From Bacteroidota bacterium (GTDB taxonomy: Bacteria; Bacteroidota; Bacteroidia; Chitinophagales; UBA10324): a stretch of 64,000 nucleotides of DNA. Every line of letters begins with the position of its first letter. The first letter of the stretch is position 1. A program made the position numbers and the translations under genes. Of the stretch, positions 44,480 through 53,708 are shown piece after piece. The stretch covers positions 20,151 through 84,150 of the forward strand of contig BJGQ01000008.1 of the NCBI GenBank assembly GCA_014190575.1. The letters run 5' to 3'. The notes under the pieces were generated by a model. That model saw only the letters and a program-made list of their open reading frames with translations, was not told where the DNA came from and searched no databases.

Positions 44480-45610
44480 ATGAGTTTTTTCAGAATAGGG
44501 TTTTTATCTATAATTTTTTCATTGAAATTTTTGTTGCTGTTTGCTCAGCAAACAAAATTTCATTCATACCAGTTTGAACTGGAACCCACTTTTAAGTATG
44601 GGAAAATATTGAAGCATACAGTAAATTTTAAACCTGCCATTGAGCAACATTCCTACTCATTTGAGTTGAATTTTGCCTGGCAAAGCAAGGGGGACAAGGC
44701 CTGGCAGCGACAGCTGCATTTTCCTGTTTGGGGAGTAGCAACAGGTTATACATACTTCGGAAATAAAAATATTTTGGGTGAAGAATATTATGTGGTTCCG
44801 AATGTTCAGTTTCGAATGGCAGGAAATAAAAATATTCAGTTGTGGTTGAAAGCCGGAGTTGGATTGGCTTGGTTAACCAAACATTACGATGCATTGCAAA
44901 ATCCAACGAACGATGTTATTGCCTCTTCTATAAATAATTCTTCCACTGTTGCATTGCGTTTAAAAGTAAAATCTTCACCAAAAGTGAGTTTGGTTTTTGG
45001 GGGTTCTTTCACACACTCTTCCACCGGCGATGTTCGAATGCCCAATCTCGGAATCAATGTTCCAACTGCTGATTTTGGAATTCTGTTTTCATTTTCTCCC
45101 CTGAAAAAAGAATCGTTCAATCACGATTCGTTACAGATTCAAAAAAGAAAATCAATTGTTATAACTGTTCGCGGTGGAGTTGGGATGTATGAAATTTTTA
45201 TTCCTGATGGTCCAATTTATCCACTCGTTATTAATGAAACCGGCATTGGGAAATATTTAGGCAAGTGGAATAAATTTTCAGTTGGGGTGGAAACTTTTTA
45301 CAGCGCCGCGAATTTTCGTTTTGTGCAGGAGCAAAAAATCGGAACCAACTTTTTGAAACAATCAATTGTGGTTGCACCATTTATTCAGGATGAAATGGAA
45401 TGGGGCCCTGTTTCATTTACAATGATGATTGCTTATCAAACAAAACATATTCAACTCTCAGGTACAGCCATTTATCAGAAGCTTGGAGTCAACCATTCTG
45501 TTTTTTGTTTCGGCGCAAACAAACAACACAAAATAAGTTTTGGAATATTTCTGACCACTCATTGGGCTAACGCCGATTATGTTTCTTCATTATTGAGTTT
45601 GCAGATTTGA
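44480..45610 (+). CDS. PagL-like acyloxyacyl hydrolase (lipid A 3-O-deacylase family)
   Basis: A 376-residue outer-membrane protein with signal peptide (LSIIFSLKFLLLFAQQ). The first 205 residues match the PagL/acyloxyacyl-hydrolase barrel in its Bacteroidota form: FPVWGVATGYTYFGN, LWLKAGVGLAWLTKHYD, and the catalytic-region motif GGSFTHSSTGDVRMPNLGIN in which His and Ser are the expected catalytic pair. A second strand-rich half follows (VITVRGGVGMYEI to FGIFLTTHWANADY), giving about twice the length of classical PagL. It would trim an acyl chain from lipid A at the cell surface. Starts at ATG 44480. Confidence 0.8.
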   Translation: MSFFRIGFLSIIFSLKFLLLFAQQTKFHSYQFELEPTFKYGKILKHTVNFKPAIEQHSYSFELNFAWQSKGDKAWQRQLHFPVWGVATGYTYFGNKNILGEEYYVVPNVQFRMAGNKNIQLWLKAGVGLAWLTKHYDALQNPTNDVIASSINNSSTVALRLKVKSSPKVSLVFGGSFTHSSTGDVRMPNLGINVPTADFGILFSFSPLKKESFNHDSLQIQKRKSIVITVRGGVGMYEIFIPDGPIYPLVINETGIGKYLGKWNKFSVGVETFYSAANFRFVQEQKIGTNFLKQSIVVAPFIQDEMEWGPVSFTMMIAYQTKHIQLSGTAIYQKLGVNHSVFCFGANKQHKISFGIFLTTHWANADYVSSLLSLQI

Positions 45611-45645
45611 TTTGGCTCTCAACACTTTTTATATTTTAGCACCCC

Positions 45646-46725
45646 ATGAAGTTTAAACCAACAGTTGACCAGGTCAACTACCTCAACATCGGATTAATGT
45701 TAGTTGCGGCAGTGTGCGCATTCTTTCGTCCGTTCGAAACTTTTTTGTTTGCATATGCTTTTTTCGGACCTGCACATTACCTCACCGAAATCAGTTGGTT
45801 GCACGACAGAAATTATTTTACAAAAGGAAAATTTGATTGGATTTGGTTGTTGCTTGCAGGGGTGATAATCACACTTGCAAATTTTCAACTTGTTCCGAAT
45901 TTGCCTGATAGTGCAGGAACGGTAATCATATTTGTTTCATTCATTGCAGCATTGGTTTTTGTTACGGTAAGTAATACAGTGTTAAGAATTGTTCTCATCG
46001 TTGCATCTGCAGTTGGCAGTAAATTTTTAGTTGACTTCGGAGGATTTCAATCCATTTTCGGAGTGTTTATGCCAACACTCATTCATGTATTTATTTTCAC
46101 CGGACTATTTATTTTAGTTGGTGCATTGAAAGGAAGAAGTCTTTCAGGAATACTTTCGTTGGTGTTTTTTATTTTAGTGGCAATAAGTTTTTTTTATTTA
46201 CCAATCAGCAATGGCCAATATATTCCAACAAATTATGTGATGGATAGTTATGGCCATTTAAAAAATAATGGTTCGTTCACCGATGGATTTATCAGTTTAA
46301 ATTATCACATCATGTCCGTTTTTAATTTGCACGATTTTGGAAAACCCACTGTAAATTTTCAGCAGTTTGTTGATGGATTTAATAGTTTTTTATTCCAGAA
46401 TCCGCTTTCACTATCCATAATGGCGTTCATTGGATTCGCCTACTTGTATCATTACTTAAATTGGTTTTCAAAAACATCAGTGATTCAATGGCACAATATT
46501 CCACGCGCGCGGTTTATTGGAATCATTGTTCTTTGGTTGTTGTCAGAAGGATTGTATGCCATTGATTACGCTGTTGGATTGCAGTGGTTATTCTTCCTAA
46601 GCTTCACCCATGTGTTATTGGAATTTCCATTGAATCAACTCACTTTTATCAATATCGGAAAAGAGATTGGTGCTATTTTCACAGGGAAAAAAGCAGGAAA
46701 TACTAAAGCGGTGAAAGCAAACTGA
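45646..46725 (+). CDS. unknown polytopic membrane protein with a GPAHYLTEISWLHDR motif
   Basis: A 359-residue inner-membrane protein with about nine predicted helices. A polar motif, FGPAHYLTEISWLHDRNYF, sits after the first helix, and histidines recur in later helices (LIHVFIFTG, YLYHYLNWFSKTSVIQWHN, FTHVLLEFPLNQL). Conserved intramembrane histidines are reminiscent of Brp/Blh carotene oxygenases or fatty-acid desaturases, but I cannot place it in either family. It follows the PagL-like gene by 35 bases; a TATATTTTAG just before the start may be a promoter. Confidence 0.65.
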   Translation: MKFKPTVDQVNYLNIGLMLVAAVCAFFRPFETFLFAYAFFGPAHYLTEISWLHDRNYFTKGKFDWIWLLLAGVIITLANFQLVPNLPDSAGTVIIFVSFIAALVFVTVSNTVLRIVLIVASAVGSKFLVDFGGFQSIFGVFMPTLIHVFIFTGLFILVGALKGRSLSGILSLVFFILVAISFFYLPISNGQYIPTNYVMDSYGHLKNNGSFTDGFISLNYHIMSVFNLHDFGKPTVNFQQFVDGFNSFLFQNPLSLSIMAFIGFAYLYHYLNWFSKTSVIQWHNIPRARFIGIIVLWLLSEGLYAIDYAVGLQWLFFLSFTHVLLEFPLNQLTFINIGKEIGAIFTGKKAGNTKAVKAN

Positions 46726-46744
46726 AAATAATTTTTGGGGAAAT

Positions 46745-47794
46745 TCAATTTTCTAAAAACATAAATAATTTTCCTTCTTCGCTTCCAACTATTTCACCAT
46801 TATCCATTAAAACTATTGATGTGAAATTTGCATCCGGAGTGTTTTTAATTTTTATCCATTGATTTCCACCATCACTTGTAAAAAGCAGTAAGCCTTTATC
46901 GCCAATAATGTATCCATTGTTAAAATCACGGAAAATTATTTTCCTGAAAACCCATGATTGATTGGTTAACGAATTTCCGTTTCGGATTTTTTTCCAGTTC
47001 TCACCGGCATCATCAGTCAATAGAATCGTTCCAGCCAAACCAAGTGCAATTCCATGTTCGGTAGAAGAAAAAGAAATGGAAACAAAAAAATCTCCAGTTG
47101 CTTTTTGTTGCTGCCATGTAGCTCCTCCATCAATGCTCTTAATAATTTTTCCATAACCGCAACAAAAAATAGTGTGTTCATCTGTTGCGCATAGACCTCG
47201 CATTTCAGAAGTAAGCGTATCGTTTTTCCAACTCGCTCCCTTGTCAGTACTTCTTGAAATTATTCCTCCAGTAAAACCTGAACCGCCGCATGAAACAATC
47301 ACACTGTCGTTCAACCACAAAACATTTCGCATTAAGCGCCATAAAAAATTCTGTGTAATGCTCCAGTCAACTCCTGCATTTGTTGATTGCAATATTTTTC
47401 CATCGTAACCACATGCAATCAAAGTATCTTTATTCAGAAATGAAATTCCATACAATTGTTTATTGAGAATTTCTTTTTCGTTCCATGTTTTTCCATTATC
47501 AGAACTGTAATAAAATTCTCCATGCGCATATCGTTCGCCTCCCACACCAATTATTGTTGAATCATCCACTCTCTTTAATTCTGATATTTCATATTGCGAA
47601 AGTTGCTTCAATTCACTCCAGTTCCATTCTTGTTTTTTCTGGCAACTATTTGCCAGCAGGCAATAGGCAGTAAGGAGCAGGCAGTTGAATACAGAAAGTA
47701 TTTTGCACTTGTGAAATTTGAAAAAAGAATTTCTTCCAAGATAAAATTTGAATTTCTCTGCGCCTCTGCGCCTTTGCGGCAAATTATATTTCAA
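46745..47794 (-). CDS. Ycf48/BNR-type beta-propeller lipoprotein with repeat-derived N-terminus
   Basis: About 349 residues. From residue 55 the protein is a clean Ycf48-like seven-bladed propeller with repeated SxDxGxTW/W motifs (YSSDNGKTWNEKE, STNAGVDWSITQ, STDKGASWKND, SIDGGATWQQQ, TDDAGENWKKI, TSDGGNQWIKI). The only in-frame start codons are TTG (47794, which overlaps the aminotransferase stop, and 47782); there is no ATG or GTG before the mature protein. The first 50 residues are encoded by two low-complexity repeats (PQRRRGAE from 47755-47785; NCLLLTAYCLLA from 47651-47685). By chance these supply a hydrophobic run followed by ANSCQKK, a plausible lipobox. Export is therefore likely but depends on repeat sequence. 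Confidence 0.78.
   Translation of the reverse strand: MKYNLPQRRRGAEKFKFYLGRNSFFKFHKCKILSVFNCLLLTAYCLLANSCQKKQEWNWSELKQLSQYEISELKRVDDSTIIGVGGERYAHGEFYYSSDNGKTWNEKEILNKQLYGISFLNKDTLIACGYDGKILQSTNAGVDWSITQNFLWRLMRNVLWLNDSVIVSCGGSGFTGGIISRSTDKGASWKNDTLTSEMRGLCATDEHTIFCCGYGKIIKSIDGGATWQQQKATGDFFVSISFSSTEHGIALGLAGTILLTDDAGENWKKIRNGNSLTNQSWVFRKIIFRDFNNGYIIGDKGLLLFTSDGGNQWIKIKNTPDANFTSIVLMDNGEIVGSEEGKLFMFLEN
47651..47685. repeat. CAGGCAATAGGCAGTAAGG-type simple repeat inside a coding sequence
   Basis: Degenerate repeats of the unit (G)CAGGCA(A/G)TAGGCAGT lie inside the lipoprotein gene and encode its hydrophobic signal core. They are the same type as the repeat at 1365-1395 read on the other strand. 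Confidence 0.6.
47755..47785. repeat. GCGCCTCTGCGCCTTTGCGG repeat at the gene start
   Basis: A CTCTGCGCCTCTGCGCC duplication followed by TTTGCGGC, GC-richer than its surroundings, lies at the junction of the aminotransferase gene and the lipoprotein gene and encodes PQRRRGAE. From memory, sequences of this form occur widely between Bacteroidota genes; copy number should be checked genome-wide. Confidence 0.55.
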
Positions 47795-48996
47795 AGCGAT
47801 TTTATTTCTGATGCGGCAATTTCAACTGCCTGTAAAATAATCCGGCAAGCCGCTTCAATTTCTTCTTCAGTAATTATTAATGGAGGTGCAATGCGCAAAC
47901 AATTCGGTGCGAATAAAAACCAATCAGTAATCAATTCATACTTCCAGCATTCTTCAATTACTCGTTTATTAAATGCATCGCTTTCAAATTCAATTGCCAT
48001 CAGCAAACCACAACTCCGAATCATTTTCACCCGAGGATGCTGTAATAATTTATGAAATAGTTTTTCTTTTTCTTCCACCTGCTTCATCCATCCTTCTTCC
48101 AACAATGCTTGCAGTGCCGCCAATCCCGCAGCGCAACTCAGTGGATTTCCTCCGAAAGTAGTAAGGTGACCAAGCACGGGTTCGTGTGTAAGTGAACTCA
48201 TAATTTCATTGGAAGAAATAAATGCGCCGAGTGGTAATCCTCCTCCTAATGCTTTTGCAGTTAAAAGAATATCAGGAGTAACTCCGAATTTCTGAAACGC
48301 AAACAACTCACCGGTTCTTCCCATTCCGGTTTGTGCTTCATCAAAAATTAAAAGTGCTTTATGTTGCTCACATTTTTTTTGCAAGTGTTTCAGAAAAGAA
48401 ATATCAGGTACAATAACTCCCGACTCCGCCTGAACAGGTTCAAGAATTACACAAGCAGTTTTATCAGTAATGACATTCAACGAATGAATATCATTGTAAT
48501 CAACATGCGTAATTCCGGGAAGTAACGGGCGAAAACTGTTTCTGAAATATTCATCGCCCATTAAACTCAGCGCGCCTTGCGTGCTGCCATGGTAACTTTT
48601 ATTGAAGCAAACAATTTCAAATTTCCCGGTGTAGCGCTTTGCTAATTTCATGGCACCTTCCGTTGCTTCAGCGCCGCTGTTGGTGAAATAAACAGTGTCG
48701 AGATGCGGAGGCAAATGATGAGTGAGCAACTGCGCCAACTGCACCTGCGGCGATTGCACATATTCGCCATAAACCATCAAGTGTAAGTATTTATCGGCTT
48801 GTTTTTTTATGGCATCAACCACACGCGGATGCCGATGCCCCAGATTTCCAACACTGATCCCTGCAATCAAATCCAGGTAACGATTTCCGTTTTTGTCATA
48901 CACATAAATTCCTTCGGCCCGCTCCGGCTCCAGCATCATTGGTGCAGTAGAAGTTTGCGCAACAAGATTTAAAAACAATTGTCGTTCGGTTAACAT
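47791..48996 (-). CDS. class III PLP-dependent aminotransferase
   Basis: A 401-residue enzyme of the acetylornithine/ornithine/4-aminobutyrate aminotransferase group. Visible motifs: GNRYLDLIAGISVGNLGHRHPRVV, TNSGAEATEGAMKLAKRYTG for PLP phosphate binding, SYHGSTQGALS, LLIFDEAQTGMGRTG with the PLP-contacting Asp, and the Schiff-base lysine in LLTAKALGGGLPLGA. Substrate cannot be fixed; no arginine or GABA pathway gene adjoins it. I start at ATG 48996 (MLTERQLFLN) rather than the upstream in-frame codon. Its stop overlaps the next gene's proposed TTG start. Confidence 0.92.
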   Translation of the reverse strand: MLTERQLFLNLVAQTSTAPMMLEPERAEGIYVYDKNGNRYLDLIAGISVGNLGHRHPRVVDAIKKQADKYLHLMVYGEYVQSPQVQLAQLLTHHLPPHLDTVYFTNSGAEATEGAMKLAKRYTGKFEIVCFNKSYHGSTQGALSLMGDEYFRNSFRPLLPGITHVDYNDIHSLNVITDKTACVILEPVQAESGVIVPDISFLKHLQKKCEQHKALLIFDEAQTGMGRTGELFAFQKFGVTPDILLTAKALGGGLPLGAFISSNEIMSSLTHEPVLGHLTTFGGNPLSCAAGLAALQALLEEGWMKQVEEKEKLFHKLLQHPRVKMIRSCGLLMAIEFESDAFNKRVIEECWKYELITDWFLFAPNCLRIAPPLIITEEEIEAACRIILQAVEIAASEIKSL

Positions 48997-49069
48997 GCCC
49001 GCCAAATATAATCGCATCGCAAAATCATTTCTTCATTAATAAAAATGTTTGCACTGTTACATTTGTTTC

Positions 49070-49564
49070 ATGGATAAATTGCATTTTGTTGATTGTTCAT
49101 TATTCCTTAGTGAAGACCATTCGCTATTAATTCTGCATAATCGCCGGCGGAAAGTTTTTAATAGATGGTTTACCATTGGGTGCATTGCTTTTATTGCTTC
49201 CATGTTTTTCAAAGCCATGCACGCTGAAAAAATTGCAGCGCTACCATTACTGATTTCTACAATCATATTAATGATTGGTGTTTGGAAGCTGAGCGGCACG
49301 GGTAAAATTTATTTTGAAAAGAATGAAGGGAAACTTTTTCGTTTTTATAAACACCTTGGTTATATCCAAAAATTATATTCCACTCCATTGCGATCAATAG
49401 AAAACATAGAAATTCTTTCTAAAGAAATTCCAACTCTTGCATTACGATTGGATACTAACCAACTCATTATTCTTAGTGCTGAAAATGGAATTTCAATGCA
49501 AGAAATAAAATTGTTGGGCGAACGGATATCTGTATTCATTAAAGTGCCTTTAATTATAAAGTGA
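49070..49564 (+). CDS. unknown two-helix membrane protein
   Basis: A 164-residue protein from ATG 49070 (MDKLHFVDCSLFLSEDHSLLIL). Two membrane helices at about 35-55 and 60-80 separate an N-terminal tail from a C-terminal 80-residue part with strand-helix character similar to bacterial PH-like domains (GKIYFEKNEGKLFRFYKHLG, STPLRSIENIEILSKEI). I do not recognise the family. A TACATTTG at 49058-49065, right before the ATG, resembles a -7 element and would give an almost leaderless mRNA. Confidence 0.6.
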   Translation: MDKLHFVDCSLFLSEDHSLLILHNRRRKVFNRWFTIGCIAFIASMFFKAMHAEKIAALPLLISTIILMIGVWKLSGTGKIYFEKNEGKLFRFYKHLGYIQKLYSTPLRSIENIEILSKEIPTLALRLDTNQLIILSAENGISMQEIKLLGERISVFIKVPLIIK

Positions 49565-49589
49565 TTTTATAAAATATATTCACCAACCA

Positions 49590-51008
49590 TTGAAGACTCA
49601 AAAAAAAATAATTGTTATCGGAGCCGGACCAGCCGGATTAACCGCGGCAGCTAAACTCGCCGAAGGCGGATGTGAGGTAACAGTGTTTGAAGCCGGTAAA
49701 ACTGTTGGAGGTCTCGCACGCAGTTTTGAATTGTGGAATCAAATAGTTGATTGCGGGCCGCATCGTTTTTTTTCGAATGATAAAATCGTAAATGATTTTT
49801 TTAAAGAAGTGGTTGGCGATGATTTTATTTTAATTAACCGCCTTACCAGGATTTATTATCGCAAGAAATTTTATTTCTATCCGCTGAAGGCAATGAATGT
49901 GCTGATTAACATCGGGCCCATTGGTGTCATAGCAAGTATGTGGAGTTATGTGCGGCAACGAATGAATCCAATCCGCAATCCGAAAACTTTTGAAGATTGG
50001 GTGGTGAGTCGCTTCGGAAGAAAACTGTACAATACTTTTTTTAAAAATTATTCTGAAAAATTGTGGGGAATTCCATGTTCGCGAATTGATGCGGATTGGG
50101 CGGCACAGCGGATAAAAAATTTCTCGTTGCTTGAAGCTGTGAAGGCTGCAATTATTCCAGACACCAGCGGAAAGCACAAAACATTGGTCGACCGTTTTGC
50201 TTATCCAAAACACGGCACCGGAATGATTTATCAGAAAATAAAAACCAACATTGAAAATGCAGGAGGAATAGTTTTATTGAATGCTCCGGTAGAAAAAGTA
50301 CTAGTTGAAAACGGAACGGCGAAAGGAATAGTTTTAAAAAGTGGAGAAACAATTTTATGCGATGAAGTAATCAGCACCATGCCGTTGACATTAATGGTGA
50401 AAGGTTTGAATGCTGTTCCTGAAAATGTAAAGCAGGCATGCGATAAACTTTTTTTCAGAAATACCATTCTTGTTTATCTGGAAGTGGATGCAACAGATTT
50501 ATTCCCTGACCAATGGATTTATGTGCACAATCCCGATGTGATTCACGGGCGCATCACCAACTTCCGCAACTGGTCGCCTGAATTATATGGCGATAAAAAA
50601 ACTTCGATACTATGTTTAGAGTACTGGTGTTTTGATGAAGATGAAATATGGATGAAGGATGAAAATTATTTTCATGAACTGGGAGAAAATGAATTACTCA
50701 AAACAGGTTTGATAAAACAGGAACACAAAGTTTTAAATTGTCACATTGAAAAACTGCGCCGTTGTTATCCGGTATATGAAACCGGTTATGCTACAAATGT
50801 TGAAGTGATAAAACTGCATCTTGACACCATAAAAAACCTGCGGGTGATTGGAAGATACGGAGCATTCAAGTACAACAATCAGGACCATTCCATGTTGATG
50901 GGTTTGCTTGCAGCAAAAGAAATTTTACAAGGCACTCATGAAAAATTATGGGATATAAATACCGATTCAGATTATCATGAAGAAGGAGATATTCTGAACT
51001 CCAAATAA
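49590..51008 (+). CDS. FAD-dependent amine-oxidase-like flavoprotein
   Basis: A 472-residue flavoprotein. The Rossmann dinucleotide fold is clear at the N-terminus (IIVIGAGPAGLTAAAKLAEGGCEVTVFEAGKTVGGLARSF), with the HGxxxDxGPHRFF-like DCGPHRFFSND following, as in UDP-galactopyranose mutase-like and protoporphyrinogen-oxidase-like members. A second conserved part near the end, LRVIGRYGAFKYNNQDHSMLMGLLAA, closes the FAD site. The KYNNQDHS motif is typical of a subgroup next to polysaccharide genes, so a sugar-nucleotide or lipid substrate is plausible but unproven. Starts at TTG 49590. Confidence 0.85.
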   Translation: MKTQKKIIVIGAGPAGLTAAAKLAEGGCEVTVFEAGKTVGGLARSFELWNQIVDCGPHRFFSNDKIVNDFFKEVVGDDFILINRLTRIYYRKKFYFYPLKAMNVLINIGPIGVIASMWSYVRQRMNPIRNPKTFEDWVVSRFGRKLYNTFFKNYSEKLWGIPCSRIDADWAAQRIKNFSLLEAVKAAIIPDTSGKHKTLVDRFAYPKHGTGMIYQKIKTNIENAGGIVLLNAPVEKVLVENGTAKGIVLKSGETILCDEVISTMPLTLMVKGLNAVPENVKQACDKLFFRNTILVYLEVDATDLFPDQWIYVHNPDVIHGRITNFRNWSPELYGDKKTSILCLEYWCFDEDEIWMKDENYFHELGENELLKTGLIKQEHKVLNCHIEKLRRCYPVYETGYATNVEVIKLHLDTIKNLRVIGRYGAFKYNNQDHSMLMGLLAAKEILQGTHEKLWDINTDSDYHEEGDILNSK

Positions 51009-51037
51009 AACACCCATCAAGCTTTTTAATTAAGTTA

Positions 51038-52426
51038 CTAACTTGAAATTCCAGCCTTTATTAATTCTTTCACCCAATTAAATATTTTTCGTTCCAAAAT
51101 CGGAACTATATAAAATAAAAATGGCAAACAGGCTAACCATGCTAAACGAGTTTGATACCTGTCATCATGCGCACTTGCAAGTGTTCCAGTTATTAATGCG
51201 TTTAAAATAAAGGCAGATAAAACGGTGAGAAAAAAATATTTTGTAGTTAATGGAATCTCTTCTCTGAATTTTTTATAAAGAAGAAGAATTAAAATAAATG
51301 CAAGTGAAAAACAAATAAAAATATCCTGAATGATTCTTAACAAATCAAAATTTAATTGATCAAATTGTTGTCGTGATGTGCTCCATCTGTTAAACTGATC
51401 ATTATAAAAATAAAGTATCTGATCATGAACAGAAGTACCGGGCATGTATGGATTTATTCCACTGCCAACATTGAATCTAAATAAGTTAGAAGCGCTGCAC
51501 TCCAGTGATGTTGTAATAAATAGTAAAGGATGTTTAATTATTGCATTCTTACAAACGATTGATAATTCTTTATCGGCCTTATCCCAACCACCCAAGCTGC
51601 TATTTAATGGTGAATCGCTATTATAAAGAAATGAAGGATGCATGGATGGCAATACATCTTTGTAATCACAAATTGCATAATGGTTGGTGCTGCATGTTTC
51701 GTTGAGATAAGTTTTAAAAATTCCGGTTTCAATTAATTTCCCGGCAAGCATAATTCCATTGTAATGACTGTAATAAAACTTTCCTTCTTTTTGATAATTT
51801 CTTAATGGAGTAATAAAGCAGGTTAATAAAAGCAATACTGAAAAGGCGGTAATTACTTTTAATGTTAAAAGTGCATCCTTTCTGAAAAAGAAATATTGAA
51901 TTAGAACAAGCAAAATGAAAATAGCAAAAATCAACATCAGGTTCGAATAATGAACCACTGATGAAAGCATAAATAAAACACTGAAAAATATTTTTTCTGG
52001 AATGCTAGTTTCTCCAAATAACAGAATGAAAGAGGAAAGTATTAATAACGGAGTAAATACATCTGTCATAATCTGACAAGAAAACAAACTTATTGAAGTA
52101 GTGTATGATAGAATAATTATTATCAGAAAATAATTGAATGAAGAAAAATCCTGAAAAAATTTTTTTAAAAAGCACCAAAGAGTAATAGCCAACAATAGAT
52201 TCTGAATAATAATTACTGACCACAAAGAACCATACAATGCTGTGCATTTAATAAACAATCCATAAAAAACCGGACGGTCGGCTGCTGCAATTCGGGAATA
52301 AGCCATTGATAAGTAAGTACCGGTATCAGAATTCACTAATGGAAACCGATTCCATAAAGCAGGATGTAATAAAATAAAAGTTGCAGCTAGCCATTGAATC
52401 AGAATAATCAGGTTTCTTTTAATCAT
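51038..52426 (-). CDS. GT-C-like polytopic membrane protein
   Basis: A 462-residue membrane protein from ATG 52426 with about ten helices. The first periplasmic loop carries NSDTGTYLSMAYSRIAAADRPVFYGLFIK, whose acidic/aromatic pattern resembles the D-containing loop of lipid-linked GT-C glycosyltransferases (PMT/ArnT type). A second loop after the middle helices holds four cysteines or histidines (ETCSTNHYAICDYKD). I cannot assign a donor or acceptor. It is convergent with the preceding flavoprotein gene (30-base gap). Confidence 0.6.
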   Translation of the reverse strand: MIKRNLIILIQWLAATFILLHPALWNRFPLVNSDTGTYLSMAYSRIAAADRPVFYGLFIKCTALYGSLWSVIIIQNLLLAITLWCFLKKFFQDFSSFNYFLIIIILSYTTSISLFSCQIMTDVFTPLLILSSFILLFGETSIPEKIFFSVLFMLSSVVHYSNLMLIFAIFILLVLIQYFFFRKDALLTLKVITAFSVLLLLTCFITPLRNYQKEGKFYYSHYNGIMLAGKLIETGIFKTYLNETCSTNHYAICDYKDVLPSMHPSFLYNSDSPLNSSLGGWDKADKELSIVCKNAIIKHPLLFITTSLECSASNLFRFNVGSGINPYMPGTSVHDQILYFYNDQFNRWSTSRQQFDQLNFDLLRIIQDIFICFSLAFILILLLYKKFREEIPLTTKYFFLTVLSAFILNALITGTLASAHDDRYQTRLAWLACLPFLFYIVPILERKIFNWVKELIKAGISS

Positions 52427-52524
52427 ACTTTTCAATTTTTATATTTCATCAGATAAACATAATTCGTTATTGGCGTTCTTTGAATTTATTTTTCAATAAC
52501 ACTTCAATTTATTTTTTCAAAAAT

Positions 52525-53253
52525 TTAAAATTCAAACCCCAATTGACTATCTTTTTTAGTTTCTTTTTTTTTCTTGCGCTCGATCGGATTTGTTTCAATA
52601 GCAATCATTTCATCACTGGAAATCGGTTGCAACAAATCGTAAATCATTTCATGATTTAATTTTTTATCGAGCCATTTTTCCTGCCCCTCCTTTTTCAAAA
52701 TCACAGGCATGCGGTTATGATAGGGCGCAACAGTTTCATTCGCTTCGCAAGTGATAATTGCGAAAGTCGGAATCACTACGCCATCTGTTTTATCAATCCA
52801 GTTATTGTAAGTGCCTGCGTACAAAACCGGTTCTTCTTTATTCAATGAAAATCGATAGCGCTGCTTTGTTTTTTTATTCTCTTCGAAAAATGCAGATGAA
52901 ATAATGAGGCATCGTTGATTTTTCTGAAATGCTTTTCGCCAGGTTGGTTTTTCTAAAATGGTTTCGCTGCGAGCATTAAAATTTTTCCGGAAGTCTTTAT
53001 AATCTTTCGACCACTCAGGCAAAAACCCGAATTGAAAATCTTCAACCGTTAATTTTTCGATAGTTATAACAGGCGATTCCATTCCCGGAAAAACCAATTG
53101 TTCTTCTAAATTATTTTCTGCATTTGATGAATCAGAAATTTTTAGCCCATTCAATTGCAAAACCTGTTCGCGATATTCTTCTTCTGAAATTTCACCTGAG
53201 TGATGTGCTGCTTTTAATCCGCGCTTTTGTATGTAGGAATAATTGTAACACAT
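52525..53253 (-). CDS. SOS response-associated peptidase (SRAP, HMCES/YedK family)
   Basis: A 242-residue SRAP-domain protein. Cysteine 2 is kept directly after the initiator Met (MCYNYS); after Met removal it forms the covalent thiazolidine link to abasic sites in single-stranded DNA. The conserved RSETILEKPTWRKAF, RCLIISSAFFEE and the histidine of APYHNRMPVIL match the family. It shields abasic sites at replication forks. First gene upstream is the GT-C-like gene; dtd ends 3 bases before its start, and rsgA precedes dtd, so the three are probably one unit. Confidence 0.95.
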   Translation of the reverse strand: MCYNYSYIQKRGLKAAHHSGEISEEEYREQVLQLNGLKISDSSNAENNLEEQLVFPGMESPVITIEKLTVEDFQFGFLPEWSKDYKDFRKNFNARSETILEKPTWRKAFQKNQRCLIISSAFFEENKKTKQRYRFSLNKEEPVLYAGTYNNWIDKTDGVVIPTFAIITCEANETVAPYHNRMPVILKKEGQEKWLDKKLNHEMIYDLLQPISSDEMIAIETNPIERKKKKETKKDSQLGFEF

Positions 53254-53255
53254 TC

Positions 53256-53708
53256 TTATTCTCTGTTCTTCGAATCAATACAAATCGTAACCGGACCATC
53301 ATTCAATAATTCCACTTTCATATCGGCACCGAATTTTCCGGTTTCAATTTTCTTTCCTAAATCATTTTGCAGTTGCACAATTATTTTTTCATACATCGGA
53401 ATAGCGAATTCAGGTTTTGCAGCTTTTATGTATGATGGGCGATTTCCTTTTTTAGTTGAAGCATGCAAGGTGAACTGACTCACCAATAAAATATTTCCAT
53501 CTGCTTCCTTCACTGAAAAATTCATCACTCTGTTTTCATCATAAAATATTCTGAGGTTGCAGATTTTATTGCTGAGCCATTCAATATCTTCTTGAGTATC
53601 TGCATATTCAATTCCCAATAAAATCAATAGTCCGCTTTCAATATTTCCAATTACAATTTCATCAACTGTTACACTTGCATGACTCACCCGCTGAATTACC
53701 ACTCTCAT
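53256..53708 (-). CDS. dtd: D-aminoacyl-tRNA deacylase
   Basis: A 150-residue dimeric enzyme that hydrolyses D-amino acids from tRNA. Start MRVVIQRVSHASVTVD, the active-site SQFTLHASTKKGNRPSYIKAA (SQxTL motif) and the cross-subunit Gly-Pro motif in NDGPVTI are all present. Its start overlaps the rsgA stop by ATGA, giving translational coupling. Confidence 0.97.
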   Translation of the reverse strand: MRVVIQRVSHASVTVDEIVIGNIESGLLILLGIEYADTQEDIEWLSNKICNLRIFYDENRVMNFSVKEADGNILLVSQFTLHASTKKGNRPSYIKAAKPEFAIPMYEKIIVQLQNDLGKKIETGKFGADMKVELLNDGPVTICIDSKNRE

